Below, piece by piece: positions 1 to 8,781 of a stretch of DNA of 64,000 nucleotides; position 1 is the first letter of the stretch, and each line of letters begins with the position of its first letter. The DNA comes from Fidelibacterota bacterium (GTDB lineage: Bacteria > Fidelibacterota > UBA8477 > JABMPR01). Below the pieces are notes generated by a model that made no database searches, had not been told where the DNA came from, and saw only the letters and a list, made by a program, of their open reading frames with translations. The position numbers and the translations under genes were made by a program. The stretch covers positions 1 to 64,000 of the forward strand of contig JAERTH010000026.1 of assembly GCA_016844955.1 (NCBI GenBank). The letters run 5' to 3'.

Positions 1-1
1 C

Positions 2-523
2 GGACATCGTATTGATGATCGACCCTATCGTGGGGAGCCTGTGGAATCACCCTTTACGGTTTGGGCGGATGATAATGGGTATTGGCGATTTGAATCAGCC
101 CTGGAATCTTTTGGTAAGGATACCATGGGTGGTTGGCGTTCTGATAGTACAGGCGTTCATACGGATCTCCATCAGAATCGCTCAAAACTTGGATTTGTAT
201 TTGATCCAGGCAGCCATCTCAACTGGGATCGATATTTTCTAAATCGCCGGAGTGGATCCAAAATGACCATGGATTATCGCCAGGTTGTTAGTGTTTTAAC
301 GGATCGTGATACCACCTATTACACGCTCTGGTTCGACCAGGAAACGGGACTTCTTAACCATATTGGCTTGCACTGGAATCTATATGACTATAGAAGTGTT
401 GATGGCGTAATGCTGCCTCATATGATTGTGCAGGGGCGCAAAGGAGGTCATATTGCCTATGGCTTCGATTCTATTCGCCATAATCTCATGGTGCCTGATT
501 CAATGTTGGCCAGGCCTTCTTAA
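2..523 (+). CDS. C-terminal part of a hypothetical protein, LolA-like beta fold possible (5' truncated)
   Basis: The reading frame is open to the left edge of the window, so the first visible GTG at 41 is probably internal and the N-terminus is missing. The remaining roughly 173 residues are rich in aromatic and charged beta-strand-like stretches (YTLWFDQETGLL, YDYRSVDGVMLPHMI). This pattern, a line about a converted substrate followed by 'VDGVMLPH', is common in outer-membrane lipoprotein-sorting-like (LolA/LppX fold) proteins of FCB bacteria. That family link is an inference from style only. No catalytic motif or membrane segment is seen. The next gene starts about 260 bases downstream on the same strand. 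Confidence 0.6.
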   Translation, partial: GHRIDDRPYRGEPVESPFTVWADDNGYWRFESALESFGKDTMGGWRSDSTGVHTDLHQNRSKLGFVFDPGSHLNWDRYFLNRRSGSKMTMDYRQVVSVLTDRDTTYYTLWFDQETGLLNHIGLHWNLYDYRSVDGVMLPHMIVQGRKGGHIAYGFDSIRHNLMVPDSMLARPS

Positions 524-781
524 ATGAAGTAATCAGTTCGCATACTCGAGAGAGTGTTGTAGATATTAACGGGACTCATTTGTCCTCCCAATCCAACCTT
601 GTTCCCAAACAGAGCTTTAATTATCTTGACTCCTCACCGGGGGAAACTTTGAGATAGATCTGTAACGGATGGTTTTTTTGATGAAACCAATTCCGTCACA
701 AAAAGATTTATGCTTCATAGTGGACGACAACGATTGTCATTGAACTATTAACTAACACATGACGTGGGGAGGAAAAGCCAG
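524..781. other. intergenic region, no gene seen
   Basis: This 258-base gap has stops in all frames and no convincing hairpin followed by a T-run. It ends in the Shine-Dalgarno GGGGAGG (767-773) that serves the hydrolase start at 782. Confidence 0.5.
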
Positions 782-1600
782 ATGAAGACAGAAAAAATAT
801 CAATATCCGGAAATATGCTTACCTACGATCATAGAGAATCGTCAGGTCCTGCAATTGTATTCATTCACGGAATCACGACCTATCGATTCATATGGCGCAA
901 AATCATACCCTTGATCCCTGAGGAGTTCAACGTGTTGGGCCCGGATTTATTAGGTTGTGGCGATTCTGACAAACCTCTTGATGTGTCATATTCAATCAAA
1001 GCGCACGCTCAGCGATTAGAGGAGTTTGTTGATCAATTAGGGATCAAAGTATTTCATTTGGTTGGGCATGATGTAGGGGGAGGGGTAGCACAGATATTTG
1101 CAGTCAACAATCCCAGCCGATTAAAAAGCTTAACGCTCCTTAATAGTGTCGCCTATGATTTCTGGCCCGTTCAACCCATCATTGCCATGCGTACACCCAT
1201 TGTCAGGCAATTGGCCATGGCTACTCTGGATTTAGGCATGCTTAAGGTGATTGTAAACCGTGGGCTGCACAATGGTGACAATCTGACTGATGAATTAATG
1301 GACCTTTTCTGGTATCCCATGAAAACAGCTCTGGGCCGTAAAGCTTTTCTACATTTTGCCAGATGTCTGGATAATCAGAATCTACTTGATATTGAGACGG
1401 ACCTACGGGGCTTACAGGTACCTACTGCTATTATTCGGGGTCATTCCGATCCATATCTTAGTGAAAAAATTGCCTTTCGCCTGAATGAAGGCATCCCGGG
1501 CAGCACATTGCACATTCTGGAAGGGGGCAGTCACTTTATCCAGGAGGACATCCCTCATGAAGTTGCACAAATTATTAAAGAAAGTTTCCTGAAACCCTGA
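782..1600 (+). CDS. alpha/beta hydrolase, epoxide hydrolase / haloalkane dehalogenase type
   Basis: This is a 272-residue cytoplasmic alpha/beta hydrolase. An in-frame GTG at 764 exists, but the ATG at 782 has a strong GGGGAGG 8 bases upstream, so I chose it. The oxyanion-hole motif FIHG is near residues 27-30, and the nucleophile elbow reads GHDVGG with Asp at about residue 97. A later acidic residue (HSDP, about D223) and the catalytic His (GGSHF, about H251) complete the triad. Asp rather than Ser in the elbow is characteristic of epoxide hydrolases and haloalkane dehalogenases and argues against an esterase. The substrate cannot be told. The stop overlaps the start of the next gene by one base (TGATG), so the two are translationally coupled to a sensor kinase. 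Confidence 0.85.
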   Translation: MKTEKISISGNMLTYDHRESSGPAIVFIHGITTYRFIWRKIIPLIPEEFNVLGPDLLGCGDSDKPLDVSYSIKAHAQRLEEFVDQLGIKVFHLVGHDVGGGVAQIFAVNNPSRLKSLTLLNSVAYDFWPVQPIIAMRTPIVRQLAMATLDLGMLKVIVNRGLHNGDNLTDELMDLFWYPMKTALGRKAFLHFARCLDNQNLLDIETDLRGLQVPTAIIRGHSDPYLSEKIAFRLNEGIPGSTLHILEGGSHFIQEDIPHEVAQIIKESFLKP

Positions 1601-3636
1601 TGCCAGCCAAATCAAATCGTGAGCAAAGGGATCTCTTATCTGATATCAAGGTCCTGGAACAGGAAAACCAGTTGCTGATGGAGAGATCCGAGGAGATAAC
1701 CTTACTCCAATCGGTGGGTGATATCCTTTATGCGTCATCAGATGAGGACAAAATTATAATGGAGACCCTGGAGCGTGTCTCCATCTTTCTCAATATTCCG
1801 TTTTGTGCTTATGGGGTTAATGAAGGTGGGGTACTACGACTGACAAAGGTCTATACAGTTTTCTCGGATGAGCCAATTAAAGAAGGGAGTGTGCATATTG
1901 CGCCTGAAATCCTTGAGGATGCTTCAAAAACTGCTCAATTCTTGACCTATAACTACCCGACAAAACCAGAGATACATTTTGATTTAGGGGTGGGGGAATT
2001 CTCGCCGGTAAATATTGGAGTTTTTGGCACGAGTACCCTTGATACCCCCGCCATTATATTTGTTTTTGCGGATGACTCTGACGATGAAGTGCTTTTGCGG
2101 AACAGACTTGATATTATTCGCGCAATTAAGTACAAAGTCTCAACCAGACTGGAGAATTTAAGGTTACGCAATAAACTTCAGGCTTTGAATGCGAACTTGG
2201 AGGCTCGGATTGACCAAAGGACTGCTGATTTTCATGAGAGTGAAGCGCGTTTCAGAATGATCATGCATCAATCTCCCCAGGTTATTGAACTTTATAACCA
2301 TGATGGTCTGCAGATTGAGGTGAACAATGCCTATGAAAAGTTATGGGGTTTTGATGCCGCCACTACGGTGAACAGCTTTAATCTCTTTACAAGCAAAGAG
2401 GTAAAAGAGACTGGCTTGTTGAACTATGTTAACCGGGCTTACGCGGGAGAAGTGGTAACCGTGCCTGAGTACCAGTTTGACCCCACGGGTGAAACTGAAG
2501 CTCAAGGAGCAGGCAGAGTTCGTTGGCTCAGCACAAAAATCTATCCGTTAAGGGGTTTTGCCGGCAACGTAAAAAATATCGTAATTACCCATGAGGATAT
2601 CACCGACCGGAAAATATCTGAGGATAGACTCAGAGAGAATGAGGGCCGGTATCGTGGGCTCTTTGAAACCAGTATTGATGGTATATGCACGCTGGATTCC
2701 ACCGGAGGATATGTGGATGTCAACCCTGCAGCTGAAAAATTACTGGGATATACCAAGGCGGAGTTAATCAAGATGGATGTGCGAGAAATTGTTCATCCAG
2801 AGGATTTGTCAAAATCATCGAAGTATATTGAGAAGTTGAATACTGATGGATTTTATGAGGGCTATGAGGGTCGAATAATTTCCAAGTCTGGAGAGACTCG
2901 AAACATTGAGGTTAGTTCAATTGCCATCCATAAGAATGGAGAGGTTGTTGGTTCCCATGACATCCTCAGAGATGTAACCGAGCGTGTTTATGCTGAAGCG
3001 AAGATAGCTGCAAACCTTACAGAAAAAGAAATTCTGCTCCAGGAAATCCAGCATCGCACTAAAAACAATATGATGGTCATTATCGCACTGTTGAATATGC
3101 AAGCGCGGGAGTTAGATAACCCTGTCCTGGATGAGGCCTTTCGACTGACCCAAGATCGCATTTACGCAATGTCCCTGGTTTACGATCAATTACAAAAAAG
3201 CAGTGATTTCGCTGCCATTGATTTAAAACATTACATTGTGACGCTAACTCAAAAGTTACATGTTTCGCAAGCGCCCAATCCAAGTCGCCTAAAATTATCT
3301 GTTGAGTGTGAGGCCATACTCATATCTCTAACTCAGGCTGTGCCAGTTGGTATTATACTCAATGAGATCATCAGCAATGCATTACAGCATGGCTTTCCTG
3401 AAGGACGTCAGGGTCAAATAGCGATAAGCGTTGAACTTGATACTTCACAACAGTTGCGGATTATTGTGGATGATGATGGTGTAGGAATTTCCCCATCGCA
3501 GATGGAAGGTGCAAAAAAATCTTTGGGATTGAGGCTGGTAGATATTCTGGTTGTGGATCAATTATCGGGTCAACACACGCTGGAATCCAAGGAAGGTACC
3601 CGCCACACTCTGGAGTTTGAACTACAAAAAACGTGA
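1600..3636 (+). CDS. soluble PAS-domain sensor histidine kinase, HisKA_2 family
   Basis: This is a 678-residue kinase without membrane segments. The order is a short N-terminal coiled coil, a GAF-like domain (about 30-190), a second coiled segment, two PAS/PAC units (about 215-340 and 350-465), a HisKA_2 dimerisation domain with the phospho-acceptor in EIQHRTKNN (His485), and a C-terminal GHKL ATPase (NEIISNALQHG, DDDGVGI, LGLRLV). The HisKA_2 group is known from light- and stress-sensing kinases that often act on separate response regulators. No regulator lies next to it, so its partner is elsewhere. The one-base overlap with the preceding hydrolase suggests that the two are co-expressed. 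The signal is unknown. Confidence 0.9.
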   Translation: MPAKSNREQRDLLSDIKVLEQENQLLMERSEEITLLQSVGDILYASSDEDKIIMETLERVSIFLNIPFCAYGVNEGGVLRLTKVYTVFSDEPIKEGSVHIAPEILEDASKTAQFLTYNYPTKPEIHFDLGVGEFSPVNIGVFGTSTLDTPAIIFVFADDSDDEVLLRNRLDIIRAIKYKVSTRLENLRLRNKLQALNANLEARIDQRTADFHESEARFRMIMHQSPQVIELYNHDGLQIEVNNAYEKLWGFDAATTVNSFNLFTSKEVKETGLLNYVNRAYAGEVVTVPEYQFDPTGETEAQGAGRVRWLSTKIYPLRGFAGNVKNIVITHEDITDRKISEDRLRENEGRYRGLFETSIDGICTLDSTGGYVDVNPAAEKLLGYTKAELIKMDVREIVHPEDLSKSSKYIEKLNTDGFYEGYEGRIISKSGETRNIEVSSIAIHKNGEVVGSHDILRDVTERVYAEAKIAANLTEKEILLQEIQHRTKNNMMVIIALLNMQARELDNPVLDEAFRLTQDRIYAMSLVYDQLQKSSDFAAIDLKHYIVTLTQKLHVSQAPNPSRLKLSVECEAILISLTQAVPVGIILNEIISNALQHGFPEGRQGQIAISVELDTSQQLRIIVDDDGVGISPSQMEGAKKSLGLRLVDILVVDQLSGQHTLESKEGTRHTLEFELQKT

Positions 3637-4351
3637 AAATTTTGCGTCTGATATCACCGCAGGAAACAATAAATTAAACAACCATAATATTAAACATTCA
3701 GTAGCAAGATTTTTGAATTTTAAACCATTCAGAGACACCATCAAATGGATGGCAGTATGACCCCTTTAAAGAGGAGTTAATCACTCAAGGCTCGTATAGA
3801 AAGATTCAATTAGGGGGAATTGTGAAGTCGGTATTGGTGATAATAAAAGTCATAAATCGCTGTCCAGTAAGAATTTAGCTAGCAAGATGTGTTTTCAGTA
3901 AGCATAGTATTAAGATTTGATCAAATTGGGTTGCTATACCAGGTCAAAAGTTGTTACTCTTAATTAAATCATCTTCATTGCACCATTCAAATCAGTGTTT
4001 ATATTAGGACTCGAAATCAGGCTTTTTTTAAAAACCGGGGGATGGTTGATTAAAGCACATATTGTGTTCTAATCACAAGCATGGCATCCTATTTGCCAAT
4101 TAATAGTCGCAAAACAAGCGTGTCGATATTGAAAAGCAGATTTTTCTCAACGTGTTTCATTCTTAACTCTAAACATGGATCGGCTAAGTGATTAGCAAAC
4201 AGATAATTGAAGAAGTTTGGAATGAAATAATAGTTGCTAATAATGATTATTATCATCATCAACGTGTTCCCGTGGCTAGGAATTATAGGAGCATGTTTCT
4301 CGATCATTGGAAAAATGAAACGAACAATAGAAGTTAACATGGAGGTAAGAA
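3637..4351. other. 715-base intergenic region with a possible regulatory site
   Basis: No coding frame is convincing here. The region is AT-rich, has no clear terminator after the kinase, and holds one palindromic sigma-54-like site at 4082-4097 (listed separately). A ribosome-binding sequence GGAGG (4341-4345) precedes the cytochrome start at 4352. Confidence 0.5.
4082..4097 (+). promoter_or_regulatory. candidate sigma-54 (-24/-12) promoter or palindromic operator
   Basis: TGGCAT and TTGC are separated so that GG and GC lie exactly ten bases apart, as in the sigma-54 consensus TGGCAC-N5-TTGC. The site is also an imperfect palindrome (TGGCA...TGCCA), so a protein operator is an equal possibility. 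It lies about 255 bases upstream of the cytochrome gene, which would mean a long leader. Confidence 0.3.
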
Positions 4352-5419
4352 ATGATTAAAAGAATGAGCCTACTCTCTGTCTTGGTTTTGGCACTGGCAG
4401 TGATGTTTATGGTTAGTTGTGAAGGCCCTGAAGGTCCAGCTGGTGCTGCTGGTGTCGCTGGCGCTGATGGAGCTGATGGTGCCGATGGTGCCGATGCTAA
4501 CGTTACTTGCTTGGGCTGTCACTCCGAAGCAAAGTGGACTGGAATTGAAGCTAAATATGCCCTTTCAGGTCATGCAAACCCTGGCGCACTAGACTATGCC
4601 GGTGGTCGCGGTAGCTGTACTCGCTGTCACTCAAGTGAAGGCTTTGGCGATTTTGTTGCTGGATATGATGGTGAAGATATTGCTTACCCATCAGCCCTGT
4701 CCTGTGAATCTTGTCACGGCAACCACACCGTTCTTGAAGGTGATATTAGCGCACCCCTGGCTACAATGGACCCAGTGGTTCTTATCGTAGATCCTACCAT
4801 GTCTATTGATCTTGAAAGTTCATCCAATCTTTGTGGAACCTGTCACAACTCCAGAAGGAATGGATCCTACTATGAAGCTATAGATTCAGTATGGACCGAA
4901 GATGTCAATGGGAATGACTCATTGTGGATTGTACCTACAGGATCTGTCTATATCAGTAGTTCGCATGCCGGACCACACTACAGTTCTCAACTGAATACCA
5001 TGAAAGGTATAGGTGGCTACGGTTCAACAACAGAAACCACACATGATAATGTTGGTTGCGTGGGCTGTCACATGGGAGCATCCACAGATACAGAGGGTGG
5101 TCACACCTTCGCTCCAAACCTGGCAAACTGTACAGAAGCATGTCATGGAACCGTTGCTGATATCGCTGTGTTCGCAGCTGAGAAGCATGATGCTATCAAG
5201 GCTCGCATGGATGCCGTTGCTGAAGCACTGGTTACTGCTGGAGCATTGACCTCTGATGGCGCTGGACATTATACTCCAGCAAAAAACGTTGTCTCCCAGG
5301 CTGTTTTCGAAGCTTTCTGGAACTACCGTGTGATGTACCAGGATCATAGCTATGGTGTGCATAACCCAGGCTATTATGACGAAATGTTGGATGAAGCCGA
5401 GGCTACACTCGGTCTATAG
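4352..5419 (+). CDS. multiheme c-type cytochrome lipoprotein with collagen-like linker
   Basis: This is a 355-residue exported protein. It opens with a hydrophobic signal ending in a lipobox-like MVSC (Cys23), then about eight Gly-X-Y triplets (residues 25-49, GPEGPAG... GADGAD), then the heme region. Five CXXCH motifs are visible (CLGCH at 53-57, CTRCH at 89-93, CESCH, CGTCH, CVGCH) plus one CX3CH (CTEACH), so five or six hemes are expected. The C-terminal stretch with YGVHNPGYY resembles the end of nitrite/tetrathionate reductase-like multiheme cytochromes and could carry distal ligands. It probably works in periplasmic or outer-membrane electron transfer; whether it has an enzymatic activity is unknown. 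GGAGG precedes the ATG. A strong terminator follows, so it is probably a single-gene transcript. Confidence 0.88.
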   Translation: MIKRMSLLSVLVLALAVMFMVSCEGPEGPAGAAGVAGADGADGADGADANVTCLGCHSEAKWTGIEAKYALSGHANPGALDYAGGRGSCTRCHSSEGFGDFVAGYDGEDIAYPSALSCESCHGNHTVLEGDISAPLATMDPVVLIVDPTMSIDLESSSNLCGTCHNSRRNGSYYEAIDSVWTEDVNGNDSLWIVPTGSVYISSSHAGPHYSSQLNTMKGIGGYGSTTETTHDNVGCVGCHMGASTDTEGGHTFAPNLANCTEACHGTVADIAVFAAEKHDAIKARMDAVAEALVTAGALTSDGAGHYTPAKNVVSQAVFEAFWNYRVMYQDHSYGVHNPGYYDEMLDEAEATLGL

Positions 5420-5440
5420 ATCTTAGTATATTGTTTTTCA

Positions 5441-5476
5441 AAAAGAGGCTGTCCTAATCGACAGCCTCTTTTTTTT
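5441..5476 (+). terminator. rho-independent terminator after the multiheme cytochrome
   Basis: A 13-bp perfect stem (AAAAGAGGCTGTC / GACAGCCTCTTTT) with a 6-base loop runs into a tract of eight or more T residues on the plus strand. Confidence 0.92.
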
Positions 5477-5504
5477 GCCCTCACCCTGCTGAATCACCAG
5501 TATT

Positions 5505-5601
5505 GGCTTCGGGAGCCTCAGCCTCCGGTCTTCTGGACATTGAGCTTGCCGAAATGTCTACCATCACCGAGTGGGTCATGAGGCTTCGAGCTCAACCTCC
5601 G
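5505..5601. repeat. degenerate dispersed repeat
   Basis: Two near-direct copies of GCTTCG(GG)AG..CTCA.CCTCCG lie at 5506-5527 and 5583-5601, around a short inverted repeat (GACAT at 5536-5540 / ATGTC at 5554-5558) enclosing TGAGCTTGCCGAA. The wording resembles the intergenic element at 25.9 kb (TGAGCCTGTCGAAG). It sits between two convergent terminators. Confidence 0.45.
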
Positions 5602-5608
5602 AGCTAAT

Positions 5609-5647
5609 AAAAAAATAGCAGCCGGAGTCAAAGACTCCAGCTGCTAT
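5609..5647 (-). terminator. rho-independent terminator of the sulfur operon
   Basis: Read on the minus strand, a 15-bp stem with one G-U pair and a three-base loop (plus-strand arms 5615-5629 and 5633-5647) is followed by seven T residues. It lies 26 bases past the stop of the DsrE-like gene. Confidence 0.92.
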
Positions 5648-5672
5648 AGAAAACGCATGCTAGGATTGGGAC

Positions 5673-6188
5673 TTAGGTGAAGATGATGGAAGCTCCTGCT
5701 GATTTCTCGTAAAATTCTCCAACAGTCAGCACAGATGAGACCCGGTCGTCCAGATCGTCTTTGGTCAGCTTGAACATATCCATGGCCAGTTTACAGGCAA
5801 ACACTTCACCACCGGCATCGGTAAACATTTCAAGAAACTCCGGTACCGTGGGGATATCCAGATTCTCCATCTCGTTTTTCATCATCCAGGTAGCAAAATT
5901 TGAGACACCGGGAATGGCCCCCATAATAGTGGGGAAGGGCATGGTGATGGGCATCTTCAACATGGGCATGGCCATATTCATGGCCGGGTTACCCACAGTA
6001 GCCACCTTAAGGGAATCCTGGGTTTTCTTGATCAAAGCCCCCAGACCAAAGAAGGTGAAGAAGATGGATGCCTCCATGCCCTCCATACGAGCACCATTGC
6101 CCATGACCAATGCTGGGTAGACATCAACCAGGGACCCTTTCGATACAATCAACGAAACTTTTTTGATGGGTTCGGGTTGTTCACTCAT
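5673..6188 (-). CDS. DsrE/DsrF/DrsH-like (DsrE_2) sulfur-transfer protein
   Basis: This 171-residue protein belongs by its look to the DsrE_2 group of the DsrE/F/H-like family. It has an N-terminal alpha/beta half (SLIVSKGSLVDVYPALVM), a Met- and Pro-rich middle that could sit at a membrane surface, and a conserved Cys in the sequence EVFACKLAMDMF. That Cys is the expected persulfide carrier in the family. AAGGAGCATTACT precedes the ATG. It is the last gene of a minus-strand operon with an SQR-like flavoprotein, a DUF1641 protein and a DsrC-like protein. A role in passing sulfane sulfur from the SQR to DsrC is an inference from this company. Confidence 0.85.
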   Translation of the reverse strand: MSEQPEPIKKVSLIVSKGSLVDVYPALVMGNGARMEGMEASIFFTFFGLGALIKKTQDSLKVATVGNPAMNMAMPMLKMPITMPFPTIMGAIPGVSNFATWMMKNEMENLDIPTVPEFLEMFTDAGGEVFACKLAMDMFKLTKDDLDDRVSSVLTVGEFYEKSAGASIIFT

Positions 6189-6199
6189 AGTAATGCTCC

Positions 6200-6517
6200 T
6201 TAGATACAGCCCTGGGGCTTGCCCAGACCTGCTATTTTTGCTGCTTTCTTGGCTGGTCCACCGGGGAACAATTGATACAGCTCCTTGGTGGGGACAACAT
6301 TCAGCTTATTCAATCTGCGGATGGAGGGAGCGGCCCCTTTTTCCTCAAACTCTTTGCGCATGAAATCAATCACATCGAAATGTCGATCGGTAAGGGGATC
6401 AATACCTTCTTCCGCGGCAATTGCAAGCGCGATGTCACGATTCCAGACGGTGTGGTCACTGAGATATCCTTCTCCGTCAACTTCCACAGATAATCCAGCT
6501 AGGTCTTTGGTACTCAT
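6200..6517 (-). CDS. DsrC/TusE-family sulfur carrier with a single C-terminal cysteine
   Basis: This 105-residue protein has the family core (GEGYL, W.....A..IA..EGI, PSIRRLNK) and the flexible tail ending KPQGCI. The penultimate Cys is present. The second Cys that dissimilatory DsrC carries ten residues earlier is replaced by Ala (KKAAK). This matches TusE-type or RspA-like carriers rather than the DsrC that delivers trisulfide to DsrAB. The start has AAAGGAG upstream. Its position between DUF1641 and DsrE_2 genes, downstream of an SQR-like gene, favours sulfur relay during sulfide or polysulfide oxidation over tRNA thiolation, though the latter cannot be excluded. Confidence 0.9.
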   Translation of the reverse strand: MSTKDLAGLSVEVDGEGYLSDHTVWNRDIALAIAAEEGIDPLTDRHFDVIDFMRKEFEEKGAAPSIRRLNKLNVVPTKELYQLFPGGPAKKAAKIAGLGKPQGCI

Positions 6518-6537
6518 TTTATTCTCCTTTTAAAAAT

Positions 6538-7206
6538 TTATGAATCCTGTTTGGCAATATTCTTCATGAAGGCGATAATGAAGCCCAGACCCCGTTTCAT
6601 TTCAGATGTGTTTAATTCCTTCATGGCTTTCCAGATTGAAACTTCCTGAATGTCTTCTACATCCATTTTATCAAATACAGCAACGGCGTTTTTAATGGCA
6701 CCCATCATTTCCGGCTGGGTGATGGATTTTACCGTTTCCAGAATGGGGACAATATTATCAGCTAACAGCTTCACATCCTCTTTGGTAAAATGCTCTACAA
6801 CGTTGTCCGCAATGTGAATCCCTTCACTGGCAAATTCAAAATACCTGGCGCGATCCAATTGATCCAGCTTTTCCAGCGTATCGCTAAAGAGCTCCTTGCC
6901 AATTGGTTTAAAATCCTCGAAAAAATCCAGGGCACTTTCGAGTTTGCCAATAACTGCGGTGATATTGTTGGTATTGCGCAGGATGAGCTTTATGAGGTGT
7001 AGAAAATCGCCGGTTCTGACAAAAGGGGCGATATCCTCAAATTCCTCGATGGCTCCTGCAAACATATCCTTGGCTACCCGGGTGAGATCCGCCTTCAGGT
7101 CTTCCATTTCCAGACGTTGCTGTCTTACCAGCGCCAACTCGGCAGTAACAGTCTCCAGGGTGGCCTGAATCTCTGCCAGTTGACCAGATATATCACTCCC
7201 GCTCAT
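6538..7206 (-). CDS. DUF1641 family protein
   Basis: This is a 222-residue, mostly helical and soluble protein. An N-terminal coiled coil (about 5-45) is followed by amphipathic helices, and the end KRGLGFIIAFMKNI is the typical DUF1641 signature. DUF1641 proteins commonly sit beside sulfide:quinone oxidoreductase-like flavoproteins and DsrE proteins, and their biochemical role is not established to my knowledge. Here the start codon is one base after the stop of the SQR-like gene, which implies tight coupling. It may act as an anchoring or scaffold partner of that enzyme. Confidence 0.88.
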   Translation of the reverse strand: MSGSDISGQLAEIQATLETVTAELALVRQQRLEMEDLKADLTRVAKDMFAGAIEEFEDIAPFVRTGDFLHLIKLILRNTNNITAVIGKLESALDFFEDFKPIGKELFSDTLEKLDQLDRARYFEFASEGIHIADNVVEHFTKEDVKLLADNIVPILETVKSITQPEMMGAIKNAVAVFDKMDVEDIQEVSIWKAMKELNTSEMKRGLGFIIAFMKNIAKQDS

Positions 7207-7207
7207 G

Positions 7208-8437
7208 TCAAACTCGCTTCCCGGCCATTAGCATCTGGGATTCAATGGGTAATTCAGCACCCTTGAGCAATAAATTCCAATACATCCAGCGAAACATCAT
7301 TTTCCCATAATGATTCATGCGGGTTTCCTCCAGAAGTGAGAAGGGTCCCACACCAGGCAAGGGGAATTTCCCGGGAAGTGGTTCTGTATCATAATTGAAA
7401 TCGATGAGGATGCCTTTGCCAAACCCGGATTCGATATAGCAATTGGCATGACCGTCAAACTTCCCCTTGAGTGGGCGATCATCAATAAAGCTTAGGATAT
7501 TGTGTTCAAGAATATCAGCCTGAAAATGGGCAACAGAACCGGCCTTTGAACTGGGCAGGTTGGTGGCATCACCAAGCACAAAAATATTTTCATTTGCCTC
7601 AGATTGGAGTGTGAATTTATCGGTGGGAATGAAATTGAGCTCGTCACCGAGACCAGATCTGGCAATCAACTCATCACCCATATTGGTGGGGATCGTTACC
7701 AGTAGATCGTAGTCGATGGTGGATTCATCCCAGGAAACCAATTTATTGTTCTCCCAATCAATGCTTCCTGTGTTGAAGTCATGGGTCAGGGTGATGTTCT
7801 TTTTGTTGAGAAAATCCCCGAATACCTGTGATGCCTTGGGCTTGGTAAAAGCGCCAGGAAGGGGTGTCACAAACTCAAGCTCCACTTTATCGCGGATGCC
7901 CTGCTCGGTGAACCACCAATCGGCCAGGAAAACAAACTCCAGGGGGGCAACTGGACACTTGATGGGCATTTCAACTATATTGAGCACCATTTTTCCGCCC
8001 TCCCAATACTTGAGAAACTGCTGCAGGGCAGATGCACCTTCCACCGTATAGAAATCAAAGATGTTTTTATGCCAGCCACCCTCCTGCATGCCTTCGGTTT
8101 CAGCAGGGTTAATTTTAGATCCTGTCGCTATGATCAGGACATCATACGAAAGAATCTTGCCACCATGAAGAATGACCTGGTTCTTTTCAGCTTCAATCAG
8201 ATCAATCTTTGAGAAAACCACATTCACACCGGGAGGGAAAAAATCACGTTTGGGCTTAATCACATCCCGTTTACTATAGATACCAAAGGGGATAAAGAGA
8301 AAACCAGGTTGGTAATAATGTGTTTCGTACTGATCGACGATGGTGATATCCCATACTTCCGTATCAAGGGCAGATTCCATTTTGTTAAGCATCATTGTAC
8401 CGGCGGTTCCAGCACCTAGAATCAGAAGTTTTTTCAT
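7208..8437 (-). CDS. sqr: sulfide:quinone oxidoreductase-like FAD flavoprotein
   Basis: This 409-residue flavoprotein starts MKKLLILGAGTAGTMM. An upstream ATG at 8470 exists, but the ATG at 8437 has GGAG at the right distance and puts the FAD dinucleotide motif (GAGTAG) at the usual place. Further family marks are GDATNLPSSKAGS, a Cys in PIKCPVAPLEF, and the C-terminal block YIESGFGKGILIDFNY...PLPG followed by aromatic amphipathic helices (MMFRWMYWNLLL) for membrane contact. The family oxidises sulfide to polysulfide or sulfane sulfur and passes electrons to quinone. It heads the operon with DUF1641, TusE-like and DsrE-like genes, which could handle the sulfur product. Confidence 0.88.
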   Translation of the reverse strand: MKKLLILGAGTAGTMMLNKMESALDTEVWDITIVDQYETHYYQPGFLFIPFGIYSKRDVIKPKRDFFPPGVNVVFSKIDLIEAEKNQVILHGGKILSYDVLIIATGSKINPAETEGMQEGGWHKNIFDFYTVEGASALQQFLKYWEGGKMVLNIVEMPIKCPVAPLEFVFLADWWFTEQGIRDKVELEFVTPLPGAFTKPKASQVFGDFLNKKNITLTHDFNTGSIDWENNKLVSWDESTIDYDLLVTIPTNMGDELIARSGLGDELNFIPTDKFTLQSEANENIFVLGDATNLPSSKAGSVAHFQADILEHNILSFIDDRPLKGKFDGHANCYIESGFGKGILIDFNYDTEPLPGKFPLPGVGPFSLLEETRMNHYGKMMFRWMYWNLLLKGAELPIESQMLMAGKRV

Positions 8438-8717
8438 GTGAATCACTCCATTTTTTTGTTTGAACAGCATCTTAGTGCATGAAAATCAACGTGAGTGTCA
8501 CTGGCACAAACACAGATACTTTATACTCAAAATTGTCAGCACTATTCGATACTAATAACATTAACAAATGTTATACCAAACAATTGCATAAAGCAAAGGT
8601 AATTTTTTTATAGCCTGACTCCACCAGACCAGGTGACCCAATACAGAATCATTCAGTGAATAGCTTTCTTATCCTCCGGCTTTCTGCAGAGAATTCGCCA
8701 CCAAACTAAGTCCTGCA

Positions 8718-8758
8718 TCTAACTCACTAACTCCCTAACTCATGAACTCAAAACTCAA
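8718..8758. repeat. short imperfect tandem repeat (CTAACTC-like heptads)
   Basis: Units ctaactca, ctaactcc, ctaactca, tgaactca and aaactca follow each other directly in the intergenic region. Confidence 0.55.
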
Positions 8759-8781
8759 ATGGTATAGTGTTTGAGACATTC

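Noticed and set aside
4089..4340. Minus-strand frame of 83 codons in the gap before the cytochrome
   Set aside because: It has low-complexity Ile/Asn-rich content, no ribosome-binding site and no recognisable family; it looks like chance in AT-rich DNA.
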